A stretch of 64,000 nt of DNA from an uncultured Maribacter sp. Lineage in GTDB: Bacteria; Bacteroidota; Bacteroidia; Flavobacteriales; Flavobacteriaceae. This document shows positions 53,442-62,765 of this stretch, piece after piece. The position numbers and the translations under genes were made by a program. The DNA is taken from assembly GCF_947496775.1 (NCBI RefSeq), contig NZ_CANMDU010000011.1:80187-144186 (forward strand), read 5' to 3'. Below the pieces are notes generated by a model. It made no database searches, was not told the origin of the DNA, and saw only the letters and a program-made list of their open reading frames with translations. Within the stretch, counting starts at the first letter, position 1. The number at the start of each line of letters is the position of its first letter.

Positions 53442-54286
53442 ACGTGTTTTTGCAAGCGTATAACAGCGTTTAATTTACCTATAAGCTCTTTTGATGTTTC
53501 TATTGAAAAATTCTTTTTACGGTACTTTGTAATAGGTTGTATACCCATAATACTGTTCGTAATAAACAACTCATCTGCTTTTTGAAGTTCAAAAGGAGAA
53601 ATAGAAGCTTCTTCTAAGACAAATGACTCTAACTTCTCCACCATTTTAATTACTTGTGTCCTTATTATTCCATTAACACAACCATCTTTCAAAGGAGGGG
53701 TTTTAATACTATTCCCTTTTACCAAAAATAAATTCCCATTCAAACCCTCTACAACTTGTTTCTCTCCGTTTAAAAGCAAACAAGTATCATAATCATTCTC
53801 TTTTGCAAAAACACTACCTACCACATTTAAAATTCGGTTATTCGTTTTTAAAGTAGATAACATATCCGCATTTACTTTAAAATCTTTAAAAAGCTCTGCT
53901 TCATACGGCTTCTCCGAAAGCATAAAAAAAGGAGATGATAGTGGAGTTGCTTCAATAACAAAAGAAACAGAGTTACTTTTGGGAGTATATAAACCTCCAT
54001 TGTTCCTATAAATGGTTAATCTAATTCTGGCCTGGTCCAGACCATTACTAGCAGCCACACTTTTAATTTGGCTTTCTAAATACTCCATAGTAAATTCCAT
54101 GGGTATTTGCATACGTAAAATACGCATAGAAGACATAAGTCTTAAATAGTGTTCCTCCCAAAGAATAACTTCATCAGTAACAAATCTAATGGTTTCAAAC
54201 AAGGCATCGCCATATCGCAAACCTCTATTTTCAATATTTAAATAAAGAGTTTCATCCTTTAAAATTTCACCATTAAAATTAACCAT
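53438..54286 (-). CDS. Class-IV PLP aminotransferase / lyase (PabC-like)
   Basis: 282 residues. Fold type IV: GLRYGDALFETIR, catalytic Lys in STLKTNNRILNVV, EGLNGNLFLVKGN, TPPLKDGCVNGIIR and FITNSIMGIQPIT. Candidates are aminodeoxychorismate lyase (folate pathway), branched-chain or D-amino acid aminotransferase. The short length favours PabC-like, but this is not proven. Confidence 0.87.
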   Translation of the reverse strand: MVNFNGEILKDETLYLNIENRGLRYGDALFETIRFVTDEVILWEEHYLRLMSSMRILRMQIPMEFTMEYLESQIKSVAASNGLDQARIRLTIYRNNGGLYTPKSNSVSFVIEATPLSSPFFMLSEKPYEAELFKDFKVNADMLSTLKTNNRILNVVGSVFAKENDYDTCLLLNGEKQVVEGLNGNLFLVKGNSIKTPPLKDGCVNGIIRTQVIKMVEKLESFVLEEASISPFELQKADELFITNSIMGIQPITKYRKKNFSIETSKELIGKLNAVIRLQKHV

Positions 54287-54339
54287 AAAAAAAGCCTTAA
54301 TAAATTAAGGCCAAAGATAATATTATTATGTGAAAAGGT

Positions 54340-54723
54340 TTATTTTGAACCTAAAATGTGCTTTAAATCGGAAACCTGATTTTCCCATAACATTTTTGCT
54401 TCATCTAGCTCATCATCTTCTGCAAAATCTGTTATAAATAAAGAAACGTCCTTCGTTATCTCATCTACAATTATTTTTAATTCAAAATAGCTATCATCTT
54501 CATTATCCTCCCATGCAAATCTAACAAACTCATCATTTTTCTTTTTCAAAAGTTTTGCTTCTTCTTCTGCACCATCCCAAATAAATTCAAACATTTCTCC
54601 TCTAGAATTTACATTATCGGCAAACCATTCAGATAATCCAGATGGCGTAGATAAGTATTGATATAATAGCTGCGGAGAGGCCTGAATTACGAATTCTATT
54701 TCAAATTTTATTTTATCACTCAT
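54340..54723 (-). CDS. START-like / AHSA1-type domain protein
   Basis: 127 residues, acidic. SRPBCC fold: IKFEIEFVIQASPQLLYQYLSTPSGLSEWFADNV, DEFVRFAWEDNEDDSYFELKI, VSLFITDFAEDDELDEAKMLWENQV. A hydrophobic-ligand or client-binding fold; specific role unknown. Common and well conserved in flavobacteria. Confidence 0.86.
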   Translation of the reverse strand: MSDKIKFEIEFVIQASPQLLYQYLSTPSGLSEWFADNVNSRGEMFEFIWDGAEEEAKLLKKKNDEFVRFAWEDNEDDSYFELKIIVDEITKDVSLFITDFAEDDELDEAKMLWENQVSDLKHILGSK

Positions 54724-54806
54724 TGATTACTTATTTATAATGCCAATATATATATTTATAAATGATAAAAAAATAAAAAATGTAGAATATTTTTTTAAAA
54801 GTATAG

Positions 54807-54837
54807 TTGAAGGTAACGAAATTTAACTTTATATTTG
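54807..54837 (+). promoter_or_regulatory. Promoter of tRNA-Met
   Basis: TTG (54807-54809), a 20-bp spacer and TATATTTG (54830-54837), a perfect -33/-7 arrangement ending 18 bp before the tRNA. Confidence 0.8.
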
Positions 54838-54855
54838 CAGCCGTTAAAAAAACCT

Positions 54856-54929
54856 GGCGAGGTAGCTCAGTTGGTTAGAGCGTCGGATTCATAACCCGGA
54901 GGTCACGAGTTCAACTCTCGTTCTCGCTA
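54856..54929 (+). tRNA. tRNA-Met (anticodon CAT), elongator-like
   Basis: Cloverleaf: acceptor GGCGAGG / TCTCGCT (G1-T72 and G7-T66 wobble pairs), D arm GCTC/GAGC, anticodon loop TTCATAA and T arm ACGAG-TTCAACT-CTCGT, discriminator A. The pair at 31-39 is A-C. It lacks the initiator's three G-C anticodon-stem pairs, so it is elongator Met or possibly lysidine-modified Ile2, which sequence alone cannot exclude. Confidence 0.93.
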
Positions 54930-54948
54930 CTATTATTTTCTTAAAATC

Positions 54949-54974
54949 AACGGTTTGTAAATTTACAAACCGTT
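54949..54974 (+). terminator. Terminator of tRNA-Met
   Basis: Perfect 26-bp palindrome, arms AACGGTTTGTAAA / TTTACAAACCGTT, followed by a T run. Confidence 0.92.
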
Positions 54975-55066
54975 TTTTTATACCTTCATTTTTATATACC
55001 TCTGCTCTTTAAAGAAAATTACGTTTTTTCCTTTTAGTTGTTAAACAATAGTATTACTTTAATTTT

Positions 55067-56986
55067 ATGAAAAATACTATTTCAGAAAGAGTTGCCGATT
55101 TTCTTAAAAACTTCCCCCCTTTTAACCTATTAATTAAAAAAGAGTTACAATCTCTTTCCCAAGAAGTGGTTATTGTTTATCAGGAAAAAAATAGCACTAT
55201 TTTTAATGAAGATACTACGCCGCATACCATATTTTACATAGTACACAAAGGAGCAGTAGCCCTAAGAAAGACCACTAATAACGAAATTATAGATATCTGC
55301 GATGAAGGAGATATTTTTGGATTACGCCCTTTAATGGCTAATGAAAATTACAAATTAGAAGCAAAAGCACATGAAGAAACTATATTATACGGTATTCCTT
55401 TAGATGCTTTTAAACCATACGCTAAGAAAAATGAAGCGGTGAGTACTTTTTTAATGGAGAGTTTTGCATCGAACACAAGAAACCCGTACTCTAAAAGCCA
55501 TAAAGGAAAATTATACGGCAATGAAACTGTGGATACTATAAACCCCGAAGTAAAACTTTTAGATTTACAACCCGTAAAATATTCTAAAAAAATTATTAGT
55601 TGCAGCGAAGATACCCCTGTAAAAAAAGTAGCGCAGATAATGACAAAAAATAGAATTGGTTCTATTTTAATTCTGAAGGATGATTTACCTATTGGTATTG
55701 TTACGGATAAAGATTTAAGAAATAAAATTATTACAGGAAAACACCCAATAACATCTACCGCTTCTGCAATTATGTCTTCCCCAGTTATTACGTATCCCAA
55801 AAATCTTACGGTTACCCAAGCTCAAATGGCTATGATGAAGAGCAGCATTAGTCACCTTTGCTTAACCCAAGATGGAACCGTAAATACGAAAGCTGTAGGC
55901 ATATTATCAAAGCATGATGTTATGGTTTCTCTTGGAGATAATCCTGCTGTGCTAGTGAAAGCTATAAAGAGAACTACAAAGTACAAACAAATAAAACCTA
56001 TTAGAAAAAGTATAATGCATCTACTACAAGGATATTTAGATGAAAATATACCTATGGGGCTTATTTCTAAAATTATATCGGAGTTAAATGATGCATGCAT
56101 AAAACAAGTCATTACTATTTCACTAAAAAAAATGAAAGTTCCGCCTCCTACGGAGTTTGCATGGATGGCTATTGGTAGTCAAGGTAGAGGAGAACAAATG
56201 CTCCATACAGATCAGGATAATTTTTTGGTTTTTAATGATGTTCCAGAAAGCGATTTACCAAAAGTTACCAAATACTTTTTAAAATTAGCAAAACATGTAA
56301 CAAAAGGTTTACACACCATTGGCTATGAGTATTGCCCAGCAGAAATGATGGCATCTAACCCTAAATGGTGTTTAAGTTTACAAGAATGGAAAAACATGAT
56401 ATCGCATTGGATTATTAACCCTGGTCCAGATGAGATTCTTATGTCTTCTATCTTTTTTGATTATTCTATCTCGTATGGCAACAGAGATTTGGTAAATACT
56501 CTTTCGGATCATATTTTCGATACCACAAAAAAATACCCGTTGTTCTTGCTGCATTTAGCAAATGGAGCACTACAAAACCCCTCTCCTTCTGGATTTTTTA
56601 GATCGTTTTTAGTAGAACAAGATGGACAGCACAAAGATTTTTTCGACCTAAAATCAAGAGCATTAATGCCTTTGGTTGATGCTGCAAGAGTTTTAATTCT
56701 ATCGCATTCTGTTAAATCTATTAGTAATACTTGGGAACGTTATGAAAAACTAGCCGAAATAGAACCTAATAACTCTGAAATATACTTGGCTTGTTCCTAT
56801 GCCACCAAAGCGCTTTTAAAATTTAGAACCAAACAAGGATTACTGCACCATGACTCTGGTAGATTTATTGCTTTGGACAAATTAAGTAAAGAAGAAAAAA
56901 TAAAACTAAAACGTACTTTTAAAACCGTAAAAGAAATACAAGAACTGATTACGGTACGATATAACGTAAATAACTTATTGCGCTAA
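55067..56986 (+). CDS. cNMP-binding, CBS-pair and DUF294 nucleotidyltransferase-like protein
   Basis: 639 residues. Domain order: cyclic-nucleotide-binding fold (about 15-130; IFYIVHKGAVALRK, DICDEGDIFGLRPL), CBS pair (about 170-300; MTKNRIGSILIL, PIGIVTDKDLR, VGILSKHDVMV), DUF294 nucleotidyltransferase (about 330-480; AIGSQGRGEQMLHTDQDNFLVF with the metal Asps) and the DUF294 C-terminal helical part (RSFLVEQDGQHKDFFDLKSRALMPLVDAARVL). Looks like a ligand-controlled nucleotidylyl- or uridylyltransferase; target unknown. The DnaQ-like exonuclease overlaps its stop (TAATG), a recurring pair. Confidence 0.92.
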   Translation: MKNTISERVADFLKNFPPFNLLIKKELQSLSQEVVIVYQEKNSTIFNEDTTPHTIFYIVHKGAVALRKTTNNEIIDICDEGDIFGLRPLMANENYKLEAKAHEETILYGIPLDAFKPYAKKNEAVSTFLMESFASNTRNPYSKSHKGKLYGNETVDTINPEVKLLDLQPVKYSKKIISCSEDTPVKKVAQIMTKNRIGSILILKDDLPIGIVTDKDLRNKIITGKHPITSTASAIMSSPVITYPKNLTVTQAQMAMMKSSISHLCLTQDGTVNTKAVGILSKHDVMVSLGDNPAVLVKAIKRTTKYKQIKPIRKSIMHLLQGYLDENIPMGLISKIISELNDACIKQVITISLKKMKVPPPTEFAWMAIGSQGRGEQMLHTDQDNFLVFNDVPESDLPKVTKYFLKLAKHVTKGLHTIGYEYCPAEMMASNPKWCLSLQEWKNMISHWIINPGPDEILMSSIFFDYSISYGNRDLVNTLSDHIFDTTKKYPLFLLHLANGALQNPSPSGFFRSFLVEQDGQHKDFFDLKSRALMPLVDAARVLILSHSVKSISNTWERYEKLAEIEPNNSEIYLACSYATKALLKFRTKQGLLHHDSGRFIALDKLSKEEKIKLKRTFKTVKEIQELITVRYNVNNLLR

Positions 56987-57636
56987 TGTGGTTTAAAAGC
57001 AAAAAAAAATATCCGGAATATTGGAATAGGTACGAAAGTCTTTTTAAAGAAGAAACACCGCAAGATATTTCTAAAATTCGCTTTGTGGTTTTCGACACAG
57101 AAACAACCGGTTTTAGTGTTATAAGTGATAGAATTTTATGCATTGGAGCGCTATCTTTAGAAAATAATAAAATTCAAGTACATAACTCCTTCGAAGTATA
57201 TGTAAAACAGAATGTTTACAAAGAAGAGAGCGCAAAAATTCATGGTATTCTAAATAATAGCAAGAAAAATTTAATTTCAGAAGAGGAGTCTGTTATTCAA
57301 TTTTTAGCATACTTAGGTAATGCCGTAATTATTGCCCACCATGCCATGTTCGACATTAATATGTTCAACCAAGCTTTAGGCCGATTAGGGTTACCAGAAT
57401 TAAAAAATAAGTACTTAGATACTTCTACACTTTATAAAAAAACACAGTTAAAATCTAACCTATTAAAAAAACAAGATTTTTATACTCTAGACGAACTAAC
57501 GGATAAGTTTGATATAAGCAAAGAAGACCGACATACCGCACTTGGCGATGCCTATATTACCGCAATTGCTTTCTTAAAAATACTAACCGAGCTCAAGAAA
57601 AAAAAGACAGTTACGTTAAAAGTCTTATTAAAGTAA
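56986..57636 (+). CDS. DnaQ-family 3'-5' exonuclease
   Basis: 216 residues. DEDDh exonuclease: ExoI VVFDTETTGFSV (Asp37, Glu39), ExoII AHHAMFDINMFNQALGRLG and ExoIII DRHTALGDAYITA with His and Asp. It resembles the epsilon-like exonucleases paired with CBS/DUF294 proteins rather than the polymerase III epsilon subunit. Stop is 2 bp from the convergent purC stop. Confidence 0.9.
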   Translation: MWFKSKKKYPEYWNRYESLFKEETPQDISKIRFVVFDTETTGFSVISDRILCIGALSLENNKIQVHNSFEVYVKQNVYKEESAKIHGILNNSKKNLISEEESVIQFLAYLGNAVIIAHHAMFDINMFNQALGRLGLPELKNKYLDTSTLYKKTQLKSNLLKKQDFYTLDELTDKFDISKEDRHTALGDAYITAIAFLKILTELKKKKTVTLKVLLK

Positions 57637-57638
57637 CC

Positions 57639-58586
57639 TTAGCCTAAATATGCAACTACATTTTTTTCTATACGCTCCTGAATATTAGAAATATCGGCTT
57701 TTACGAAAGTTTCTCCTGTAATATTCTCATAAAGTTCAATATACCTTTCAGAAACTGAAGTAATATATTCATCTGTCATTTCTGGTACGGTTTGTCCTTC
57801 TAATCCCTGAAAATTATTACTAATTAACCACTGCCTTACAAATTCTTTAGAAAGTTGTTTTTGTGCCTCTCCTTTTTCTTCCCTCTCCTTATAACCCTCT
57901 GCATAAAAATACCTAGATGAGTCTGGCGTATGTATTTCATCAATCAACACAATCTTTCCAGAGGCCGTTTTTCCAAATTCGTATTTGGTATCTACTAAAA
58001 TTAATCCTCTATTCGCTGCTATTTCTGTCCCTCTTTGGAATAAGGCGTTCGTATATTTTTCTAAGACTATATAATCTTCTTCAGAAACAATTCCTTTTTT
58101 TAAAATATCCTCTCTTGAAATATCTTCGTCATGATTTCCCATTTCTGCTTTCGTAGCAGGAGTAATTATTGGGGAAGGAAATTTATCATTTTCTCGCATA
58201 CCTTCCGGCATAGGCACTCCGCAAAGAACTCTTTTGCCTGCTTTATACTCTCTGGCTGCATGACCAGACATATAACCACGTATTACCATCTCTACTTTAA
58301 AAGGCTCACAAGCCTCTCCTACTGCAACATTGGGATCTGGAGTAGCGGTTAACCAATTAGGAACTATATCGGCAGTATCTGCCATCATTTTAGTAGCAAT
58401 TTGATTTAAAATTTGTCCTTTATAAGGAATTCCTTTAGGCATTACTACATCAAAAGCCGATAGTCGGTCCGTGGCAACCATTACCAAAACATCATCCTTT
58501 AATTTATACACTTCTCTTACTTTTCCTTTATAAACACTTTGCTGTCCCGGAAAATTAAAATTGGTATCTATAATTGTATTACTCAT
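57639..58586 (-). CDS. purC: Phosphoribosylaminoimidazole-succinocarboxamide synthase
   Basis: 315 residues, the longer form. [95 protein letters not shown] and [12 protein letters not shown] are SAICAR synthase signatures. Joins CAIR and aspartate in purine synthesis. PhoH lies 8 bp upstream on the same strand. Confidence 0.97.
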   Translation of the reverse strand: MSNTIIDTNFNFPGQQSVYKGKVREVYKLKDDVLVMVATDRLSAFDVVMPKGIPYKGQILNQIATKMMADTADIVPNWLTATPDPNVAVGEACEPFKVEMVIRGYMSGHAAREYKAGKRVLCGVPMPEGMRENDKFPSPIITPATKAEMGNHDEDISREDILKKGIVSEEDYIVLEKYTNALFQRGTEIAANRGLILVDTKYEFGKTASGKIVLIDEIHTPDSSRYFYAEGYKEREEKGEAQKQLSKEFVRQWLISNNFQGLEGQTVPEMTDEYITSVSERYIELYENITGETFVKADISNIQERIEKNVVAYLG

Positions 58587-58594
58587 ATTCTTTA

Positions 58595-59548
58595 TTAATT
58601 CTGATGCTCTATACTTTTGTATGCTGCAATTACTTTTTTAACTAATTTATGACGAATTACATCTTTTTCATCTAAATATATTACTCCTATTCCTTCTACG
58701 TTTTGAAGTATCAGAATAGCTTCTTTTAAACCAGATATGGTTCTTCTAGGCAAATCTATTTGTCCAGGATCCCCTGTTAATAAAAACTTTGCATTTTTAC
58801 CCATTCTCGTTAAAAACATCTTCATTTGGGCGTGTGTGGTATTCTGAGCTTCATCTAAAATAACAAAAGCATTATCTAAAGTTCTCCCTCTCATAAAAGC
58901 CATTGGCGCTATTTGAATAGTTCCATTCTCTATATAATGCGCTAATTTTTCAGCAGGAATCATATCTCTAAGCGCATCGTACAATGGTTGCATATAAGGA
59001 TCTAACTTCTCTTGCAAGTCTCCCGGTAAAAAACCTAAATTCTCTCCTGCCTCTACCGCAGGTCTCGTTAAAATAATTCGTCTTACCTGCTTCTCTTTCA
59101 ATGCCTTAACAGCAATAGCCACACTAGTATAGGTTTTTCCTGTTCCTGCTGGCCCTATGGCAAAAACCATATCATTTTTTTTAGCAGCATCGACTAATTT
59201 CCTTTGGTTTACGGTTCTTGCTTTAATTAGCCTTCCACTAACACCATGTACTAAGGTTTCTCCACTATCATCAGAAGAAGTATCCTCTGCTCCATCTTCA
59301 CTAGTTAAAACTCTTTCTATGGCATTTTCATCCAAAGTATTATACTTTGCAAAGTGAGCCGTAAGCATATCAAAACGCTTTTCAAACTCTTCTAAAAGCT
59401 CTTCATCTCCGTACACCTTTATTTTGCTACCTCTAGCAACAATTTTTAATTTGGGAAAGTATTTTTTAATAAGATTAATATTCTCATTTCCCTGTCCAAA
59501 AAACTCTCTTGGACTAATCTCCGTTATTTCTAAAATAAGTTCGTTCAA
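58595..59548 (-). CDS. phoH: PhoH-family ATPase
   Basis: 317 residues. N-terminal KH-like part (about 1-75), then the P-loop domain: [78 protein letters not shown] (Walker B) and [12 protein letters not shown]. Likely RNA-linked helicase/NTPase. Packed with purC. Confidence 0.94.
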   Translation of the reverse strand: MNELILEITEISPREFFGQGNENINLIKKYFPKLKIVARGSKIKVYGDEELLEEFEKRFDMLTAHFAKYNTLDENAIERVLTSEDGAEDTSSDDSGETLVHGVSGRLIKARTVNQRKLVDAAKKNDMVFAIGPAGTGKTYTSVAIAVKALKEKQVRRIILTRPAVEAGENLGFLPGDLQEKLDPYMQPLYDALRDMIPAEKLAHYIENGTIQIAPMAFMRGRTLDNAFVILDEAQNTTHAQMKMFLTRMGKNAKFLLTGDPGQIDLPRRTISGLKEAILILQNVEGIGVIYLDEKDVIRHKLVKKVIAAYKSIEHQN

Positions 59549-59678
59549 AAATTTTATTGGTTTAAAAATTAAGGTTACGAAAGAATAATTTCGCTCCGCT
59601 ATTTTTTTGTTTAATTTTGTTTAACAAACTTAAGTAAATTTTCAGTTTACATAACCAAAAACATATCAACATTGCTGT

Positions 59679-60509
59679 ATGGCAATAATAACACTAACTA
59701 CCGATTTTGGATTGAAAGATTTTTTTGTAGGTGCTTTAAAAGGCGCTATCTACAAAGAGTTGCCAGATATTAAGATTGTAGACATATCGCATCATATAGA
59801 ACCTTTCAACATTCAACAATGTGCATATGTTTTAGAAAACTCCTATAAAAGCTTCCCAAAAGGCTCCATTCACATTGTTGGTGTAGACTCCGAAGCTACT
59901 CCAGAAAACGAACATATAGTGGTTTTAATAGACGGTCATTACTTTATTAGCGCTAACAATGGCGTAATAGGTTTAATTACTTCCGAAAGAGAACCAGAGA
60001 AAATAGTAGAAATTAATTTACCCAACCCAAGTGAAACAGCTTTTCCTGTTAAAGACATATTTGTAAAAGTTGCTTGCCATATTGCAAGGGGCGGCACCTT
60101 AGAAGTTATTGGCAAACCATTTGTTAATTTAAAAGAACTTCGAGAATTTTCTGCTCAAGTCTCTGATAATGGTAATAAAATAACAGGAAGGGTAATTTAT
60201 ATTGATAATTACGGTAATGTTATTACTAACATTCCTAAACATGTTTTTGATTCCTATAGAAAAGGTAGAGATTTTGAACTACAGGCAAGAAATAATGTTA
60301 TTAAAAAAATTAGAAACCACTATTGTGATATTATAAATTTTGACCTGGAAAAAAATAACCGAAAAGGAGCTGGAGATTTGCTAGCGCTTTTTAACTCCTC
60401 GGGATATATAGAATTGGCCATTTACAAAAGTAATTTAGATACCGTTGGTGGGGCTTCTACCCTATTAGGATTAGATTATAGAGACACAGTAACCATTAAT
60501 TTTTTATAA
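59679..60509 (+). CDS. SAM hydroxide adenosyltransferase family protein (DUF62)
   Basis: 276 residues. TLTTDFGLKDFFVGALKGAIYKELPDIKIVDISHHIEPFNIQQCAYVL is the N-terminal signature, with the SAM-binding Asp. FISANNGVIGLIT and the C-terminal IDNYGNVITNIPK follow. Members hydrolyse S-adenosylmethionine to adenosine and methionine. Followed by the ABM gene after 1 bp. Confidence 0.93.
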   Translation: MAIITLTTDFGLKDFFVGALKGAIYKELPDIKIVDISHHIEPFNIQQCAYVLENSYKSFPKGSIHIVGVDSEATPENEHIVVLIDGHYFISANNGVIGLITSEREPEKIVEINLPNPSETAFPVKDIFVKVACHIARGGTLEVIGKPFVNLKELREFSAQVSDNGNKITGRVIYIDNYGNVITNIPKHVFDSYRKGRDFELQARNNVIKKIRNHYCDIINFDLEKNNRKGAGDLLALFNSSGYIELAIYKSNLDTVGGASTLLGLDYRDTVTINFL

Positions 60510-60510
60510 C

Positions 60511-60807
60511 ATGATAGTCCGGATTGTTAAACTTACCTTTAAAGAAGAACACATTAGTACTTTCGAAAATCTTTTTGAGGAAACAAAAGAGAATATAAGA
60601 AATTTTAATGGTTGTCAGTTTCTAGAACTGTATCAAGATAAAAACAACCCTACTATTTTCTTTACCTATAGTTACTGGCAAGATGAGTCGTATTTAGAAG
60701 TATATAGAAATTCGGATTTCTTTAAAAAGGTATGGCGAAAAACCAAAGTGTTATTTCATGATAAACCCCAAGCTTGGAGTGTACATAAAAGAGTAACCCT
60801 ACAATAA
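60511..60807 (+). CDS. Antibiotic biosynthesis monooxygenase (ABM)-fold protein
   Basis: 98 residues, one ferredoxin-like ABM domain: MIVRIVKLTFKEEHISTFENLFEETKENIRNFNGCQFLELYQDKNNPTIFFTYSYWQDES. Small dimeric fold used by haem-degrading and quinone enzymes; exact role unknown. Co-transcribed with the SAM hydrolase gene. Confidence 0.9.
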   Translation: MIVRIVKLTFKEEHISTFENLFEETKENIRNFNGCQFLELYQDKNNPTIFFTYSYWQDESYLEVYRNSDFFKKVWRKTKVLFHDKPQAWSVHKRVTLQ

Positions 60808-61150
60808 ATAGTCTCCCGTTTTCCTTTTTTACCAAAAAAATGTAAACCTTCTATAGGTAGAGTTATAAACATTCTTAATTATTTATTTTTAGCGAAAGAA
60901 TATCTCTACTTCCTTTTTTAAATTTCATATTGTTAATAAATAATGGGCACAACAAAGACGCTACTATCTTATTAACAGAGTTTTACACTCTAAAAAGGGT
61001 CTTTTACTCCCTCTAATTCTGTTGATAAGTTTGTTTCCATAAAATGACCAATTAAAATATCTTTGTTTGGATGACAAAAAGTAATACTTACATTACTTTT
61101 TACTTTTAAAGTTGGCTTACCAAAAGATAATTTGAACAAAAAATAAACGC
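60808..61150 (+). other. Intergenic region upstream of dnaN
   Basis: 343 bp without a credible ORF. It holds the dnaN promoter in its last 120 bp. No DnaA-box cluster or origin-like repeat was seen, so there is no sign of oriC here. Confidence 0.6.
61034..61065 (+). promoter_or_regulatory. Promoter of dnaN
   Basis: TTTC (61034-61037), a 20-bp spacer and TATCTTTG (61058-61065). The -7 is perfect; the -33 differs at its last base. Implies a leader of about 80 nt. Confidence 0.6.
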
Positions 61151-62269
61151 ATGAAATTTATAGTATCTAGTACATACTTATTAAAGCAATTACAAATATT
61201 AGGTGGTGTTATTAATAATAGTAATACCCTTCCTATTTTGGATAATTTTCTTTTTGATCTAAAACAAAAAAGCCTTACGGTTTCTGCTTCGGATTTAGAA
61301 ACCACTATGAGCTCTGTTTTAGAAGTGGATTCTGATGCTGAAGGTACTATTGCTGTCCCTGCAAAATTATTATTAGAGACTTTAAAAACCTTTCCTGAGC
61401 AACCTTTAACTTTTGTTGTTGAAAATAATAACACTGTTGAAATAAGCTCTAACCACGGTAAATATGCTTTAGCTTATGCCGATGGTGCAGAGTTCCCTAA
61501 GGCAGTAGAGTTAGCGGAACCAAGTTCTACTACTATTTTAGGAGATGTTTTAGCAACCGCTCTTAATAAAACCATATTTGCTGCTGGTAATGATGATTTA
61601 AGACCCGTAATGAGCGGTGTTTTCTTTCAATTCTCCCCAGAGAACTTAACATTTGTAGCAACAGATGCCCATAAATTAGTAAAATACCAGCGTACCGATA
61701 TAACTGCCTCTCAGGTAGCAGAGTTTATAATGCCCAAGAAACCTTTGAATTTATTAAAAGGAATTTTAGCTGGTAGTGAGGCCGATGTTACTATTGAGTA
61801 TAACGATAGTAATGCCAAATTCAGTTTTGAAAACACAGAACTAATTTGTAGACTAATTGATGGTAAATATCCTAACTACGAAGCGGTAATACCAAAAGAA
61901 AACCCAAACAAACTTACTATTCCAAGAACACAATTGTTAAGTTCTGTTCGTAGGGTTTCTATTTTCTCTAATAAAACTACACACCAAATAAGATTAAAAA
62001 TTGCTGGTGCAGAATTAAACATTTCTGCTGAGGATATAGATTACAGTAATAAAGCAGAAGAAAGATTAACATGTTCTTACCAAGGAGATGATATGCAAAT
62101 TGGTTTTAACTCTCGTTTTTTAACCGAAATGCTTAATAACCTTACCTCTGATGATGTTGCTTTAGAAATGAGTTTACCTAATAGAGCTGGGATTCTTACT
62201 CCTGTAGATGGTTTAGATGAAGGAGAAACTGTTACAATGCTTGTTATGCCTGTAATGCTTAATACTTAA
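61151..62269 (+). CDS. dnaN: DNA polymerase III beta clamp
   Basis: 372 residues, standard length for three clamp domains. MKFIVSSTYLLKQLQILGGVINNSNTLPILDNFLFDL, TALNKTIFAAGNDDLRPVMSGVFF, FVATDAHKLVKYQR and the C-terminal end TMLVMPVMLNT are family marks. The sliding clamp tethers polymerase and repair proteins to DNA. Single-gene unit, with its own promoter and terminator. Confidence 0.97.
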   Translation: MKFIVSSTYLLKQLQILGGVINNSNTLPILDNFLFDLKQKSLTVSASDLETTMSSVLEVDSDAEGTIAVPAKLLLETLKTFPEQPLTFVVENNNTVEISSNHGKYALAYADGAEFPKAVELAEPSSTTILGDVLATALNKTIFAAGNDDLRPVMSGVFFQFSPENLTFVATDAHKLVKYQRTDITASQVAEFIMPKKPLNLLKGILAGSEADVTIEYNDSNAKFSFENTELICRLIDGKYPNYEAVIPKENPNKLTIPRTQLLSSVRRVSIFSNKTTHQIRLKIAGAELNISAEDIDYSNKAEERLTCSYQGDDMQIGFNSRFLTEMLNNLTSDDVALEMSLPNRAGILTPVDGLDEGETVTMLVMPVMLNT

Positions 62270-62292
62270 ATAGAACAAACTTTATATATTAG

Positions 62293-62320
62293 AAAAGTCC
62301 ACCATTTCTGGTGGACTTTT
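62293..62320 (+). terminator. Intrinsic terminator of dnaN
   Basis: Stem AAAAGTCCACCA / TGGTGGACTTTT with a 4-base loop and trailing T run. Confidence 0.92.
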
Positions 62321-62765
62321 TTGTCTGCATTATATTAATTACTTAAGATATAAATCTAAAAGTTCCAAAGTAACTAGGAGCTTCTCCGATACTAACTTTA
62401 ATAGTATTTGTTTCAGGAATAATATTAGCTAATTTTAAAAAAAAACTTATTAAATGGTCTAAAAAATATTACCCGGTTTACCATAACAGCTATTTTACTA
62501 AGTTTATAAATATTAGCAAGTCATATTACGAAAGGTAGTATTAATCCTCTGAATCCAACTATACAATTTAAATATTGGCAAACACATTTTCACATTAACA
62601 ACTGTATATCAAGTAATTGTATTTAAAAAATACTTATTTTAAACATAAGTTGTATTTCAACGATTTCATATGTCGTTAACCTAGGACCTCTAGTCTATTT
62701 GTTAATTTATTAGTATATTAAAAAGTTACTTATAATTAAATTAATAACCTTCAAAACACCACAAT
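62321..62765. other. Intergenic region with a possible minus-strand C-terminal remnant
   Basis: 445 bp between dnaN and the final lipoprotein. On the minus strand a 41-codon open stretch (62343-62468) ends ANIIPETNTIKVSIGEAPS...FRFIS and stop; it has protein-like composition but no start or upstream continuation. Read as a possible decayed gene end, low confidence. The rest is AT-rich without structure I can name. Confidence 0.35.

Noticed and set aside
55348..55800. 150-codon minus-strand frame inside the cNMP/CBS gene
   Set aside because: Shadow frame of a clear multi-domain protein.
60808..61150. Replication origin next to dnaN
   Set aside because: No cluster of DnaA boxes and no dnaA gene; in Bacteroidota dnaN is often away from oriC.
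62343..62468. 41-codon minus-strand tail (…IKVSIGEAPS…) as a real gene
   Set aside because: No start codon context and an upstream stop; at most a decayed gene end, so not called as a CDS.
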